DNA from: Candidatus Rokuibacteriota bacterium
Lineage (GTDB): Bacteria; Methylomirabilota; Methylomirabilia; Rokubacteriales; CSP1-6
Direction: 5' to 3'
Assembly (NCBI GenBank): GCA_003220535.1
Contig: QHSU01000064.1
Span: 62,001 to 126,000 of the forward strand
DNA: 64,000 bases
Within the stretch, counting starts at the first letter, position 1. Every line of letters starts with the position of its first letter. Both the position numbers and the translations under genes were made by a program. Positions 8,737-16,582 of the stretch are shown here, piece after piece. Under the pieces are notes generated by a model. It was given only the letters and a program-made list of their open reading frames with translations, ran no database searches and was not told where the DNA came from.

Positions 8737-9002
8737 GGCTAGATCCTCCGGGCCGCTATCTGAGCATCACCCGTGCCAGGGCCTGGATAAGCGGAAAGGC
8801 AGTCATTTCATCGCCCTCCGGACCAGCGCCGGGGGGCCATAATGGCCAGAGTGGCAATCCCGCCTGCGCTTCGACACGATCTCCGGAGACTGCCGGGCAC
8901 CGGAGGGCATCAACGCAAGGATGGAGCCGCGTCGTTGCGAGCCGCAATGAGGGAAACGCCGCAAAACAGAGGCGAAAAACCACGAGGCGATCGGAGCCGG
9001 TC

Positions 9003-9845
9003 TTGACCACGACAATCCGAAAGGCATCGCTATGCGTGGGCGTCGATGTCGGCGGAACGTGGATCCGCATCGCCGGTTGCACTGGAGTGCGCCGCGGCTC
9101 GACGATCGTGGTCCCCACCGAGCGAGACCTGCGCAAGCTCACGCCAGTGTTGCGCGCCGTGTGGCGTCGCCGCGGGTGGAGCCGCCGCCGGGTCGCCGCG
9201 CTCGTGGTGGCCTCGCGCGGGCTCTGGACCGCGGGCGAACGGCAAGCTCTCGCGCGCCGCCTCCGCGGGCTCGCGGAGCGCGTCCTCGTCATCTCCGATG
9301 CTCAGGCCGCGCTGCTGGGGGCGCTCGGGCAGCGCCCGGGCGTGCTCCTGCTCGCCGGCACCGGGTCGATCGTCGTCGGCTGGGACGGGCGCGGTCGCTG
9401 GGCGCGCGCCGGAGGCCTCGGACCGCTCGTCGGCGACGAGGGCTCGGGCTTCTGGCTCGGGCGCGAGTGGCTCCGGGCGACGGTCCGCGACGGAGGCCTC
9501 GTGCCCACCCTCCGGGCCGTCCACGCGCCGGATCCGGTGAGGACGATCGCCGCCCTGGCGCCGGCTGTGCTGGCGCGCGCCCGGCGGGGCGACCGGCGGG
9601 CGCGGCGAATCGCGGCCGAAGGCCAGCGCCATCTCGCAGCAAACGCCCTCGAGGTCGCGCGGGCGTTGAAGCTCGGCCAGCGGGTGGACGCAAGCTGGGC
9701 CGGCAGCGTGCTCGACGATCGGTGGTTCCGCGCCGGGTTGGTCCGCGCCGTCGCCCGCGCCGGGCTGCGGGCACGCTGGCACCGGCCCGCGGAGGAGCCT
9801 GTCGATGTCGCGGCGCGGCTGGCCGCGACATTGGTGCATCGGTGA
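9003..9845 (+). CDS. BadF/BadG-type sugar kinase (probable GlcNAc/MurNAc kinase)
   Basis: 280-residue ASKHA-fold kinase. The phosphate-1 motif is VGVDVGGTWIRIAG near residues 12-25, then VISDAQAALLGAL, LLAGTGSIVVGWD and GGLGPLVGDEGSGFWLGREW, the last being typical of BadF/GlcNAc-kinase proteins. With NamZ, NagZ and MurQ nearby, phosphorylation of MurNAc (MurK-like) or GlcNAc is the likely job; specificity is inferred. TTG 9003 has GGAG six bases upstream; GTG 9036 is an alternative but would cut into the first strand. The 266-bp gap before it (8737-9002) shows only a CATAAT at 8838-8843 as a possible -10. Confidence 0.75.
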   Translation: MTTTIRKASLCVGVDVGGTWIRIAGCTGVRRGSTIVVPTERDLRKLTPVLRAVWRRRGWSRRRVAALVVASRGLWTAGERQALARRLRGLAERVLVISDAQAALLGALGQRPGVLLLAGTGSIVVGWDGRGRWARAGGLGPLVGDEGSGFWLGREWLRATVRDGGLVPTLRAVHAPDPVRTIAALAPAVLARARRGDRRARRIAAEGQRHLAANALEVARALKLGQRVDASWAGSVLDDRWFRAGLVRAVARAGLRARWHRPAEEPVDVAARLAATLVHR

Positions 9846-10195
9846 CTCCGCGCCGGCTCGTGATCACCGTGTGCCCGCGCGAGCCCGGTGCCGTGGCGCT
9901 GCCGATCGCGCGCGACGGCCGCGCGGTGCGGCTCAACGCCGCGGCGATCCTGCGCCACCTGAGGGAGCTCATCGTCGAGCACGGCCTCGACGAACGTGTG
10001 CGACTGCGCGAGGGGTGCGCCGGCGGCTGCACGGGACCGGGCCCCAACGTCTCGGTCGAGATCTTTCCGATGACCCGCCCCGGCGAGCGAGAGGACCACG
10101 TCGCGGTCGGCTGGAAGACCTACGTCTACTCGCTCGGGTCTCTCGACTGCCTGGCCGCCGTCATCGAGGACAACCTCGGGCGGCTCCGGCGGTGA
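9842..10195 (+). CDS. Small four-cysteine protein, possible thioredoxin-like [2Fe-2S] protein
   Basis: 117 residues starting at a GTG that overlaps the kinase stop by four bases. Cys are at 11 (ITVCPREP), 59 and 63 (REGCAGGCTGPGPNVSV) and 103. The spacing and the CxxxC-x4-GPNV element recall thioredoxin-like [2Fe-2S] ferredoxins, where four Cys hold the cluster, but I cannot assign it firmly. Function unknown; co-translation with the sugar kinase may be incidental. Confidence 0.6.
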   Translation: MTPRRLVITVCPREPGAVALPIARDGRAVRLNAAAILRHLRELIVEHGLDERVRLREGCAGGCTGPGPNVSVEIFPMTRPGEREDHVAVGWKTYVYSLGSLDCLAAVIEDNLGRLRR

Positions 10196-10201
10196 GCCGG
10201 C

Positions 10202-11179
10202 TCAGAGCCAGCCGGAGCGTTTGAAGCGGTAGTAGAGGTACCCGCAGGCCCCGAGCATGACGGCCATCGCCACCGGATAGCCGAAGATCCAGTCGAGCTC
10301 GGGCATGAACTTGAAGTTCATGCCGTAGATGCCTGCGATCATCGTCGGCACCGCGATGATCGCCGCCCAGCCGGCCAGCCGCTTCATCGCCTCGTTCTGA
10401 GAGACCGAGATCAACGAGAGGTTCGCCTCGAGGGCGGTGGTGAGGAGCTCACGCAGCGTGTCGATCATCTCGTTGATCCGAATCACGTGATCGTAGACGT
10501 CGCGGAAGTAGACGCGCGCGTCCTCCGGGATCAGCGTGACGTCGGCGCGCACCAGCCGGTTGCACATGTCGACCAGCGGGGCGACCGCCCGCTTCACCTC
10601 GAGGAGAGCACGCTTGAGCTGGTAGATGCGCTCGGTCGTCTCCCGGGTGAGGGTCTGTCTGAAGATGTCGTCTTCGAGCGCCTGCAGCCTGTCCTCGAAC
10701 GCGTCGACCAGCGGGAAATACTGGTCCACGATGAAGTCCATGAGCGAGTAGAGGACGAAGACCGGTCCCTTGGCCAGGAGGTCCGGGTTCGCCTCGCACC
10801 GCGAGCGCACCTCGACGTAGGGCATCGACGGCCCGTGCCGAACCGAGACGACGTAGTTCGACCCGACGAAGAGGTGCGTCTCTCCGAAATCGATCCCGCC
10901 CGTCGTGGGCTCGAGGTGGGCCGTGCGCAGGACGACGAAGAGCGAATCACCATAGCGCTCGAGCTTGGGCCGCTGGTGGGCGCGGGCGGCGTCCTCGATC
11001 GCGAGATCGTGAAGGGCGAACTCCTGCTGGACCTCGGCGAGGAGCTCGTCGTCCGGCTCGTGGAGCCCGATCCAGACGAACCGGCCCGGTTCCTTGAGGA
11101 CCTCGCTGATGTCGGGAATCGCCACCTCGCCCACGCGGAGGCCCGCCGCGTACGCCACACTGTTGACGACGCCCTTCAT
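10202..11179 (-). CDS. corA: CorA-family magnesium/divalent cation transporter
   Basis: 325 residues. A large cytoplasmic N-terminal domain (FVWIGLHEPDDELLAEVQ, ERYGDSLFVVLRT) and long helices (ALEDDIFRQTL, YQLKRALLEVKRAVAPL) are followed by two C-terminal membrane helices with the signature YGMNFKFMPEL between them. GMN is the CorA selectivity loop. It ends in the typical basic tail YYRFKRSGWL. Its ATG overlaps the stop of the upstream permease gene by four bases, making it the last gene of the minus-strand operon. Confidence 0.92.
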   Translation of the reverse strand: MKGVVNSVAYAAGLRVGEVAIPDISEVLKEPGRFVWIGLHEPDDELLAEVQQEFALHDLAIEDAARAHQRPKLERYGDSLFVVLRTAHLEPTTGGIDFGETHLFVGSNYVVSVRHGPSMPYVEVRSRCEANPDLLAKGPVFVLYSLMDFIVDQYFPLVDAFEDRLQALEDDIFRQTLTRETTERIYQLKRALLEVKRAVAPLVDMCNRLVRADVTLIPEDARVYFRDVYDHVIRINEMIDTLRELLTTALEANLSLISVSQNEAMKRLAGWAAIIAVPTMIAGIYGMNFKFMPELDWIFGYPVAMAVMLGACGYLYYRFKRSGWL

Positions 11180-12489
11180 GCCCGGCCTTCCCCGGCCAGC
11201 CTCACGCGTCGCGCGAACAGCCGGAACGCCAGCGGCCCGGTGAGCGCGGCCACGATGCCGGCGACCGTGTTGCGCCACCCGGCCGTGACCATGGCGCCGA
11301 CCGCGAACAGCGCGGGAAACACGATGACGGCGATCGCGCCGGCGAAGCCGCCCGGGACCCGCCACGGGCGGGGCATGTTCGGCGCGGTGACGCGCAGCGA
11401 GACGAACGCGGCCAGCTCGACGAGGAGGCTCAGCGAGTAGAGCCACACGTTCAGGACGACCAGCTCCTTGAAGGAGAACGCGGCGAAGCCCGCGTAGAAC
11501 GCGGCAGAGACGACCACCGCCGTCCACGGCGTGCCGAAGCGCGGGTCGATGGCGCCGAGCCACGCGGGAAGCGCGCGGTCGCGGGCCAGCACGTACGGCA
11601 AGCGGGAGTTCGTCAGCAGCAGCGACGTGAAGAGCCCGGCCGTGCTCACGACCGCGCCGGCCGCCACCGCGTGACCGAGCCACTCGCCGCCGATCGCTTG
11701 AGCGATCACCGGCAAGGCACCCGTCGTCCACTGGCTCCACGGGAGGACGCCGGTCGCCAGCCCCGCGCCCACCGGCAAGAGATACGACGCCGCGAGCACT
11801 GGCAGCGCCAGGAACATCGCCGATCGGAACGCGCGCGCGGGCGCGCGGGTCTCGCCGAGGATCGTCGTGGGCGTGTCCCAGCCCGAGTAGTTCCACATGA
11901 GCACGGCCAGTCCGAGCCCGAGCGTCTCGAGCCCCTGCCCCTCTGGCGCCAGCGGGATCCACGGCAGGATGCGCGGGACCATGAGCGCGACGACCGTCAG
12001 CGCCGCGACCGGAAGGAGCGCGACGACGGCGAGGACGACGACCGCCCCTCCCGTGGGACGCACCCCGAGCAGATTGAGCCCGGTCAGCACGACGATGAAG
12101 GCGACGATCAGGAGCCACCGGTCGGTCGGGGTCATCGCCGGCCGCCAGAACTGGAGGTACTCGACGAACAGCGCCGGGTACACGGCGACGTCGACGAAGC
12201 TGTCGAGCCAGCTCCACCAGCCGACCTGGAACGCCCAGTACGGCCCGAAGGCCTGGCGCGTCCACGTGACGTACCCGCCCTCGTCCGGCATGGCCGCAGC
12301 GAGCTCGGCCATCGCCAGCGCGACCGGCAGGCTCCAGAAGATCGGCGTCAGTACCAGCAGGATGAGCGTCATGCCCGGGCCGAACGCCGTGACCGTGTCC
12401 TCGATTCCGTACGGCCCGCCGCTCACGTTGAAGAAGGCGATCGCGGCGAGCGGGAGGACGCCGAGCCCGCGCTTGAGCTCCGCCGTCAG
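11176..12489 (-). CDS. APC-superfamily amino acid permease
   Basis: About 437 residues, 12 membrane segments. TM1 carries FFNVSGGPYGIEDTV, the unwound GGPYG substrate-binding motif of the APC/LAT group, then FWSLPVALAMAELAAAMP and WNYSGWDTPTTILGE. The first canonical codon in frame (GTG 12426) would remove half of TM1. Upstream in the same frame is CTG at 12489, preceded by AGGGGA with six bases between, and the translation from it (LTAELKRGLGVLPLAAIAFF) completes TM1, so I place the start there. No ATG, GTG or TTG occurs in frame for over 20 codons further up. Amino acid or polyamine uptake is likely. Confidence 0.8.
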   Translation of the reverse strand: MTAELKRGLGVLPLAAIAFFNVSGGPYGIEDTVTAFGPGMTLILLVLTPIFWSLPVALAMAELAAAMPDEGGYVTWTRQAFGPYWAFQVGWWSWLDSFVDVAVYPALFVEYLQFWRPAMTPTDRWLLIVAFIVVLTGLNLLGVRPTGGAVVVLAVVALLPVAALTVVALMVPRILPWIPLAPEGQGLETLGLGLAVLMWNYSGWDTPTTILGETRAPARAFRSAMFLALPVLAASYLLPVGAGLATGVLPWSQWTTGALPVIAQAIGGEWLGHAVAAGAVVSTAGLFTSLLLTNSRLPYVLARDRALPAWLGAIDPRFGTPWTAVVVSAAFYAGFAAFSFKELVVLNVWLYSLSLLVELAAFVSLRVTAPNMPRPWRVPGGFAGAIAVIVFPALFAVGAMVTAGWRNTVAGIVAALTGPLAFRLFARRVRLAGEGRA

Positions 12490-12490
12490 C

Positions 12491-12715
12491 TCACGTCCCC
12501 TGGGCGGCCGCGAGGAGCCGCGGCAGCTCGGCGACCCACTGCTCGATTGGCCGTTCGGCGTCGACCGTGATCTCGAGCTTTCCGTTCGGCAGGCGGCGGA
12601 CGCGCCCGGGCGCGGCCGGACCGAGCGGGATCACCAGCGCCTCGCGGTGGATGCCGAGGGCATCGGTCACCGCGAAGATCGCGTCGATCTCCTTCATCGT
12701 CACGACCTCAAGCAT
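12491..12715 (-). CDS. Small conserved-looking protein of unknown function
   Basis: 74 residues from ATG 12715, overlapping the 3' end of the Ldh-type gene, or 68 residues from ATG 12697, which has GAGG eight bases upstream. Sequence: MKEIDAIFAVTDALGIHRE, then a GRVRRLPNGKLEITVDAERP strand-turn-strand unit and an amphipathic C-terminal helix. The composition is that of a folded cytoplasmic domain. I do not recognise a family. It sits in the dehydrogenase-permease-CorA operon, ending two bases before the proposed permease start. Confidence 0.55.
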   Translation of the reverse strand: MLEVVTMKEIDAIFAVTDALGIHREALVIPLGPAAPGRVRRLPNGKLEITVDAERPIEQWVAELPRLLAAAQGT

Positions 12716-13742
12716 CGACGCCCACCTCCGCGGCGCATTCCTTGATCTGTCGCCACGTCTCGTCGTCGACGGGGACGCCGCCGGCGCGCCGCTCGCGGGC
12801 GGTGCGCGCCTCGGGCTCGCCCGGAATGAGGATCTCTTCCGACCCACCGGCCAGGGGCGCCGAGCGCACGAAGCCGAAGAGGGTGGCGACCTGAGCGTGG
12901 AAATCGGCGGCCGGCAGGAACCGCGCCGGGTCGATGCACATCATGAGGACGCCGTTGCTCACCGGGCCCTTGTCCGGGCGCGCCGCGCCGGTGCCCGAGA
13001 GGATGCCCCCGAGAATCTCCACGGCGAGCGAGAGCCCGTACCCCTTGTGCTCCCCGGCGGTGATGAGCGAGCCGGGCGGATCGGCATAGTACTCGCGCGG
13101 ATCGATCGACGGCTCGCCCCGGCCGTTGCGCATGATGCCGGGGGCGACCTGCTCACCGCGGTTGAACTTCACCTTCAGCTTGCCTTCGGCGACGACGCTC
13201 GTCGCGAAGTCGTGCGACATCGCGACGGTCGCGTTCGGACCGGGGACCGCCACGGCGTGCGGGTTGGTGCCGAGGCGACGGGCCGCGCCGCCCCAGGGGG
13301 CCACGTTCAACGCGGTGGGCGCGTTGACCCAGAGCATCCCGATCAGCCCCTGGACGGCCGCCATCTCCGCGTAGTCGGCGAGCCGGCCCACGTGGTTCGT
13401 CCGCTTGAGCGTGACGGCGGCGAGCCCCTGCGCGCGGGCTTTCGCGATGGCCACCGTGATGCCGTGGCGGGCGACGACCTGGCCGAATCCCCGGTCGCCG
13501 TCGATCTGCGCGACGGTGGCGGTCTCCGATTCGATCTTGATCGAGGGCGTCGGGTTCACCTCGCCCGCCTTGAGCGCGTGCACGTAGTGCGGGATCCGGA
13601 TCACGCCGTGCGAGTCGTGACCGCGCAGGTTGGCGCGGACGAGCAGGGCGGCGACCCAGGCGGCGTCTTCCCGCGGCGCGCGCCAGCCGGCGAAGATGTC
13701 CCGCGTGACCCGTTCGAGCGTCTCGGCGTCGATCATCCGCAT
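12708..13742 (-). CDS. Ldh-family (malate/L-lactate/ureidoglycolate-type) dehydrogenase
   Basis: 344-residue NAD(P)-dependent 2-hydroxyacid (or imine) oxidoreductase of the type 2 malate/L-lactate dehydrogenase family. It shows LRGHDSHGVIRIPHYV (residues about 46-61, with the Ser-His of the active site), KRTNHVGRLADYAEMA, APWGGAARRLGTNPHA and HKGYGLSLAVEILGGILSG. The ATG at 13742 is taken as start; the frame is open upstream but holds only a GGGAGGGAGAGAGG-type leader. TAGTCT at 13795-13800 on the minus strand could be the -10. First gene of the operon with an amino acid permease and CorA, so oxidation of a transported hydroxy- or imino-acid is plausible. Confidence 0.85.
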   Translation of the reverse strand: MRMIDAETLERVTRDIFAGWRAPREDAAWVAALLVRANLRGHDSHGVIRIPHYVHALKAGEVNPTPSIKIESETATVAQIDGDRGFGQVVARHGITVAIAKARAQGLAAVTLKRTNHVGRLADYAEMAAVQGLIGMLWVNAPTALNVAPWGGAARRLGTNPHAVAVPGPNATVAMSHDFATSVVAEGKLKVKFNRGEQVAPGIMRNGRGEPSIDPREYYADPPGSLITAGEHKGYGLSLAVEILGGILSGTGAARPDKGPVSNGVLMMCIDPARFLPAADFHAQVATLFGFVRSAPLAGGSEEILIPGEPEARTARERRAGGVPVDDETWRQIKECAAEVGVDA

Positions 13743-13894
13743 GCCGGGTCGTCCCACCTCTCTCCCTCCCGTCTGTCCGAGCGAACGTGCTGCTAGACTA
13801 ATGGACCGACTGCGCGAAGGCGAGCGCGAAACGCCGCAGCACGTCGCGGGGCGGGGGCCCCGCCGTGCGAGGCGAGCGCAAGACAGGAGACCGC

Positions 13895-15109
13895 ATGCCC
13901 GGATCTGACGAGGCACTCCTCGCCGGCCTCACCGTTCTCGATTTCACGCGCGTGCTGGCCGGCCCGTACTGCACGCGCCTGCTCGCCGACCTGGGCGCGC
14001 GCGTGATCAAGGTGGAGCGACCGGGCGAAGGGGACGAGACGCGACGGGGCTACGTCCAGGTGGACGAGGCGCGCACCGATCAAGCCACCTACTTCATCCG
14101 GGTCAACGCCGGCAAGCGCAGCGTGGCGATCGATCTGGCACACCCGAAGGGTCGAGAAGTGGCGCTGGATCTGGCGCGCGTCGCCGACGTCGCCGTCGAG
14201 AACTTCGTGCCGGGCGTCGTCGCGAAGCTCGGCTGCGATTACCCGGCGCTCTCCGCCGTGAAGCCCGATCTCGTCTACTGCTCGATTTCGGGCTTCGGCC
14301 AGACCGGGCCCCTGCGCCAGCAGCCGGCCTTCGCCCACATCATCAACGCGATCTCCGGGATGATGCACCTCGAGCAGCAGGGCGACCCCGCCCCGCGCGT
14401 CGCTTATATCCAGGCGGCGGACGTGCTGGCGGGAACGCATGCGTTCGGGGCGATCCTCGCCGCCCTCTGGCGCCGGGCACGCACGGGTCAGGGCGCCTTT
14501 CTCGACGTGTCGATGCTCGAATGCCTCGTGGCCGCCGAGGACATCACGTACGGCGCCATGATAAACGGCGGCGACGAATATCGAGGCCCGCGCCCCGGGA
14601 TGATCGTGCAGAGAATCGGCGGCCGCCATCTGGCGCTGCAGACCGTCGGCGCCCCCCAGCTCTGGGCCCGGCTCGCCGCGTTGATGGAGCGCCCCGAGCT
14701 CGCCGCCGACCCACGATTCGCGACGCCGGCGGCGCGGCGCCAGAACTGGGACGAGCTACGCGAGATCGTCTGCGCCTGGATCGAGAAGAAGTTCGAGAAG
14801 GTCGATGACGCGGTGGCGGCGCTGACGGCGGCGCGGGTCCCCGCCGTGCCCGTGCTCTCACCCACCGAGGTCGTGGCCCACCCGCACCTGGCCGCGCGCC
14901 AGGCGTTCCCGATCGTCGAGCACGCGACGCGCAGCGCGGTGCGGGTCACCGCGACGCCATTCCACGTCGACGGCCGGCCGCTCGCGCCGCGTGGGCCGGC
15001 GCCTTATCGCGTCGGCGAGCACACGTACGCCGTCCTCACGGAGGTGCTGGGCTACTCGCCCGATCGGATCGAGGAGCTACGGGGACTCGGCGCGATCGAA
15101 ACGGTCTGA
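13895..15109 (+). CDS. CaiB/BaiF-type (class III) CoA transferase
   Basis: 404 residues. Class III CoA transferase: LTVLDFTRVLAGPYCTRLLA near the N terminus, GARVIKVERPGEGDETR, NAGKRSVAIDLAHPKGRE and ENFVPGVVAKLG, where the catalytic Asp of this family normally follows in VSMLE-type DVSMLE (here LDVSMLECLVA). It moves CoA between carboxylic acids; substrate unknown. ATG 13895 has GGAG five bases upstream. The last 33 bases overlap the 3' end of hemY on the opposite strand. Confidence 0.85.
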   Translation: MPGSDEALLAGLTVLDFTRVLAGPYCTRLLADLGARVIKVERPGEGDETRRGYVQVDEARTDQATYFIRVNAGKRSVAIDLAHPKGREVALDLARVADVAVENFVPGVVAKLGCDYPALSAVKPDLVYCSISGFGQTGPLRQQPAFAHIINAISGMMHLEQQGDPAPRVAYIQAADVLAGTHAFGAILAALWRRARTGQGAFLDVSMLECLVAAEDITYGAMINGGDEYRGPRPGMIVQRIGGRHLALQTVGAPQLWARLAALMERPELAADPRFATPAARRQNWDELREIVCAWIEKKFEKVDDAVAALTAARVPAVPVLSPTEVVAHPHLAARQAFPIVEHATRSAVRVTATPFHVDGRPLAPRGPAPYRVGEHTYAVLTEVLGYSPDRIEELRGLGAIETV

Positions 15110-16522
15110 CACCACCGACTCGACGCCCAGCGCCCGCTCGGCCGCCGCTTCTCCCGACCTGATGCAGTCGGCGATGCCGACGCCCCGATAGGCGCCGCCG
15201 GCCAGATGCAGGCCCGGGAGCGCGGCCGTGCACCGCTCGATCGCTTCGACGCGCCCTCCGTGGCCCACGTGGTACTGCGGCATCGCCTTGGCCCAGCGCG
15301 AGACGCGGGTGAGCACGGGCTCGGCGGTGACACCGAGCGCCTGCCGCAGCTCCTCGCGCGCGCGGGCCACCAGCGTCGCGTCGTCCAGCTCGAGCACGCC
15401 CTCGTTCAACGCGCCGCCGACGAAGCATCGGAGGAGCACGTGCCCTTCGGGCGCGCGGCCCGGGTACTTGACGCTCGAGAACGTGCAGGCCAGCAGCGCG
15501 CGATGCTCCGTGCGCGGGACGACGAAGCCGAAGCCGTCGACCGGATGGGGTACGTCGGTACGGCGATAGCCCAGGGTCACCGTCGCCGAGGAGGCGTAGG
15601 GGATCTCGCCGAGCAACGTCGCGAGCGCTGGATCGACGTACCGCAGCAGGCGGCCGCTGATGTGCGACTCGACCGCTACGATGACGCGGTCGGCCTCGAT
15701 CAACGAGCCTTCGGCACTGACGACGCGCCAGCGGCCGCCGCGGCGCTCGATCTCGTCCACGCGCTGCTTCAAGAGTGTCGCCCCGGGCGGCAGCCGCGAC
15801 GCGAGCGTCGTGACGAGCTCCTCCATGCCGTTCTGGAAGGTCACGAAGAGGCTCCAGCGGGCCCCGCTGGTTCCGTCGAGCGGCGCCCGGCGGGCCGCCC
15901 GCCAGAGCCCCAGGATGACGGACCGGTCGCGCCGCTCGAGCTCGCGGAAGCGCGGCATCGTCGCCGCGAGCGACAAGTCGTCGGGATCGGCCGTGTAGAT
16001 GCCGGCGACCAGCGGCTGGGCGACGCGCTCGAGCGCCTCGCGGCCGAGTCGTCGGCGAACGAACGCGCCAAGGCTCTCGTCGTCTGACACCCCCCGCGGC
16101 AGGATCAGGTCGAGGGCCATGCGGAGCTTTCCTGGCCACGAGAAGAGCCCGGACGTCACGAACGGACCGAACTTCGTCGGTGCCAGCAGCTGGAACCCAT
16201 CCGGCAGGGGATGGAGGCGGCCGGCGCGCCACACGAACACCTTCCTGAACCGATCGTCCGTCCGCACCAGGCGGTCCTCGACGCCGAGACGCCGGCAGAG
16301 CGCCAGCGCCCACGGCTTCTCCGAGAGGAACGAGTCGGGGCCAACCTCGACGAGGAATCCGTCGGCACGCTCGGTCCCGATGGTGCCGCCAAGCCGGGTG
16401 CGCGCTTCGAAGAGCGTCAGATCCAGCGCGATCGCACGCTCGCGCGCGAGCTCGACGGCGCGGTGGGCGGCCGCGAGCCCGGTGATCCCCCCGCCGACGA
16501 CGACGAGTTTCAATCGATCCAT
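15077..16522 (-). CDS. hemY: Protoporphyrinogen/coproporphyrinogen oxidase (HemY type)
   Basis: 481 residues. Oxygen-dependent FAD enzyme of haem synthesis, oxidising proto- or coproporphyrinogen. It begins with the dinucleotide-binding motif VVVGGGITGLAAAHRAV, then LFEARTRLGGTIGTERADG and the substrate-side GPDSFLSEKPWALALCRRLG, and ends with the FAD-binding LHLAGGAYRGVGIADCIRSG motif. Length is typical. Third gene of hemE-hemH-hemY on the minus strand, 56 bp after hemH. Its start ATGGATCGA lies in one copy of a direct repeat whose other copy overlaps the hemH stop. Confidence 0.92.
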   Translation of the reverse strand: MDRLKLVVVGGGITGLAAAHRAVELARERAIALDLTLFEARTRLGGTIGTERADGFLVEVGPDSFLSEKPWALALCRRLGVEDRLVRTDDRFRKVFVWRAGRLHPLPDGFQLLAPTKFGPFVTSGLFSWPGKLRMALDLILPRGVSDDESLGAFVRRRLGREALERVAQPLVAGIYTADPDDLSLAATMPRFRELERRDRSVILGLWRAARRAPLDGTSGARWSLFVTFQNGMEELVTTLASRLPPGATLLKQRVDEIERRGGRWRVVSAEGSLIEADRVIVAVESHISGRLLRYVDPALATLLGEIPYASSATVTLGYRRTDVPHPVDGFGFVVPRTEHRALLACTFSSVKYPGRAPEGHVLLRCFVGGALNEGVLELDDATLVARAREELRQALGVTAEPVLTRVSRWAKAMPQYHVGHGGRVEAIERCTAALPGLHLAGGAYRGVGIADCIRSGEAAAERALGVESVVSDRFDRAESP

Positions 16523-16582
16523 GTCACCGCGCGGCTCGGCCGGCGGCCGGCCTCACCTCGCACGGCCTTCGATCCATGTCAC
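16514..16582. repeat. Direct repeat at the hemH-hemY junction
   Basis: The 14-mer TCGATCCATGTCAC occurs at 16514-16527 and again at 16569-16582, with a looser match continuing on both sides (CGGCTCGG). On the minus strand each copy reads GTGACATGGATCGA: the upstream copy covers the hemH stop and offers an extra ATG, the downstream copy is the hemY start. The upstream ATG would encode a short peptide that stops just before the hemY ATG. Confidence 0.6.

Noticed and set aside
8803-9027. 74-codon minus-strand ORF in the gap before the sugar kinase
   Set aside because: Arg/Ser-rich composition, no homology, no Shine-Dalgarno; it overlaps the kinase start antisense.
13843-13870. GC-rich palindromic stretch before the first CoA transferase
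   Set aside because: It can form GC hairpins, but so can much of this genome; no T run and no matching copies found.
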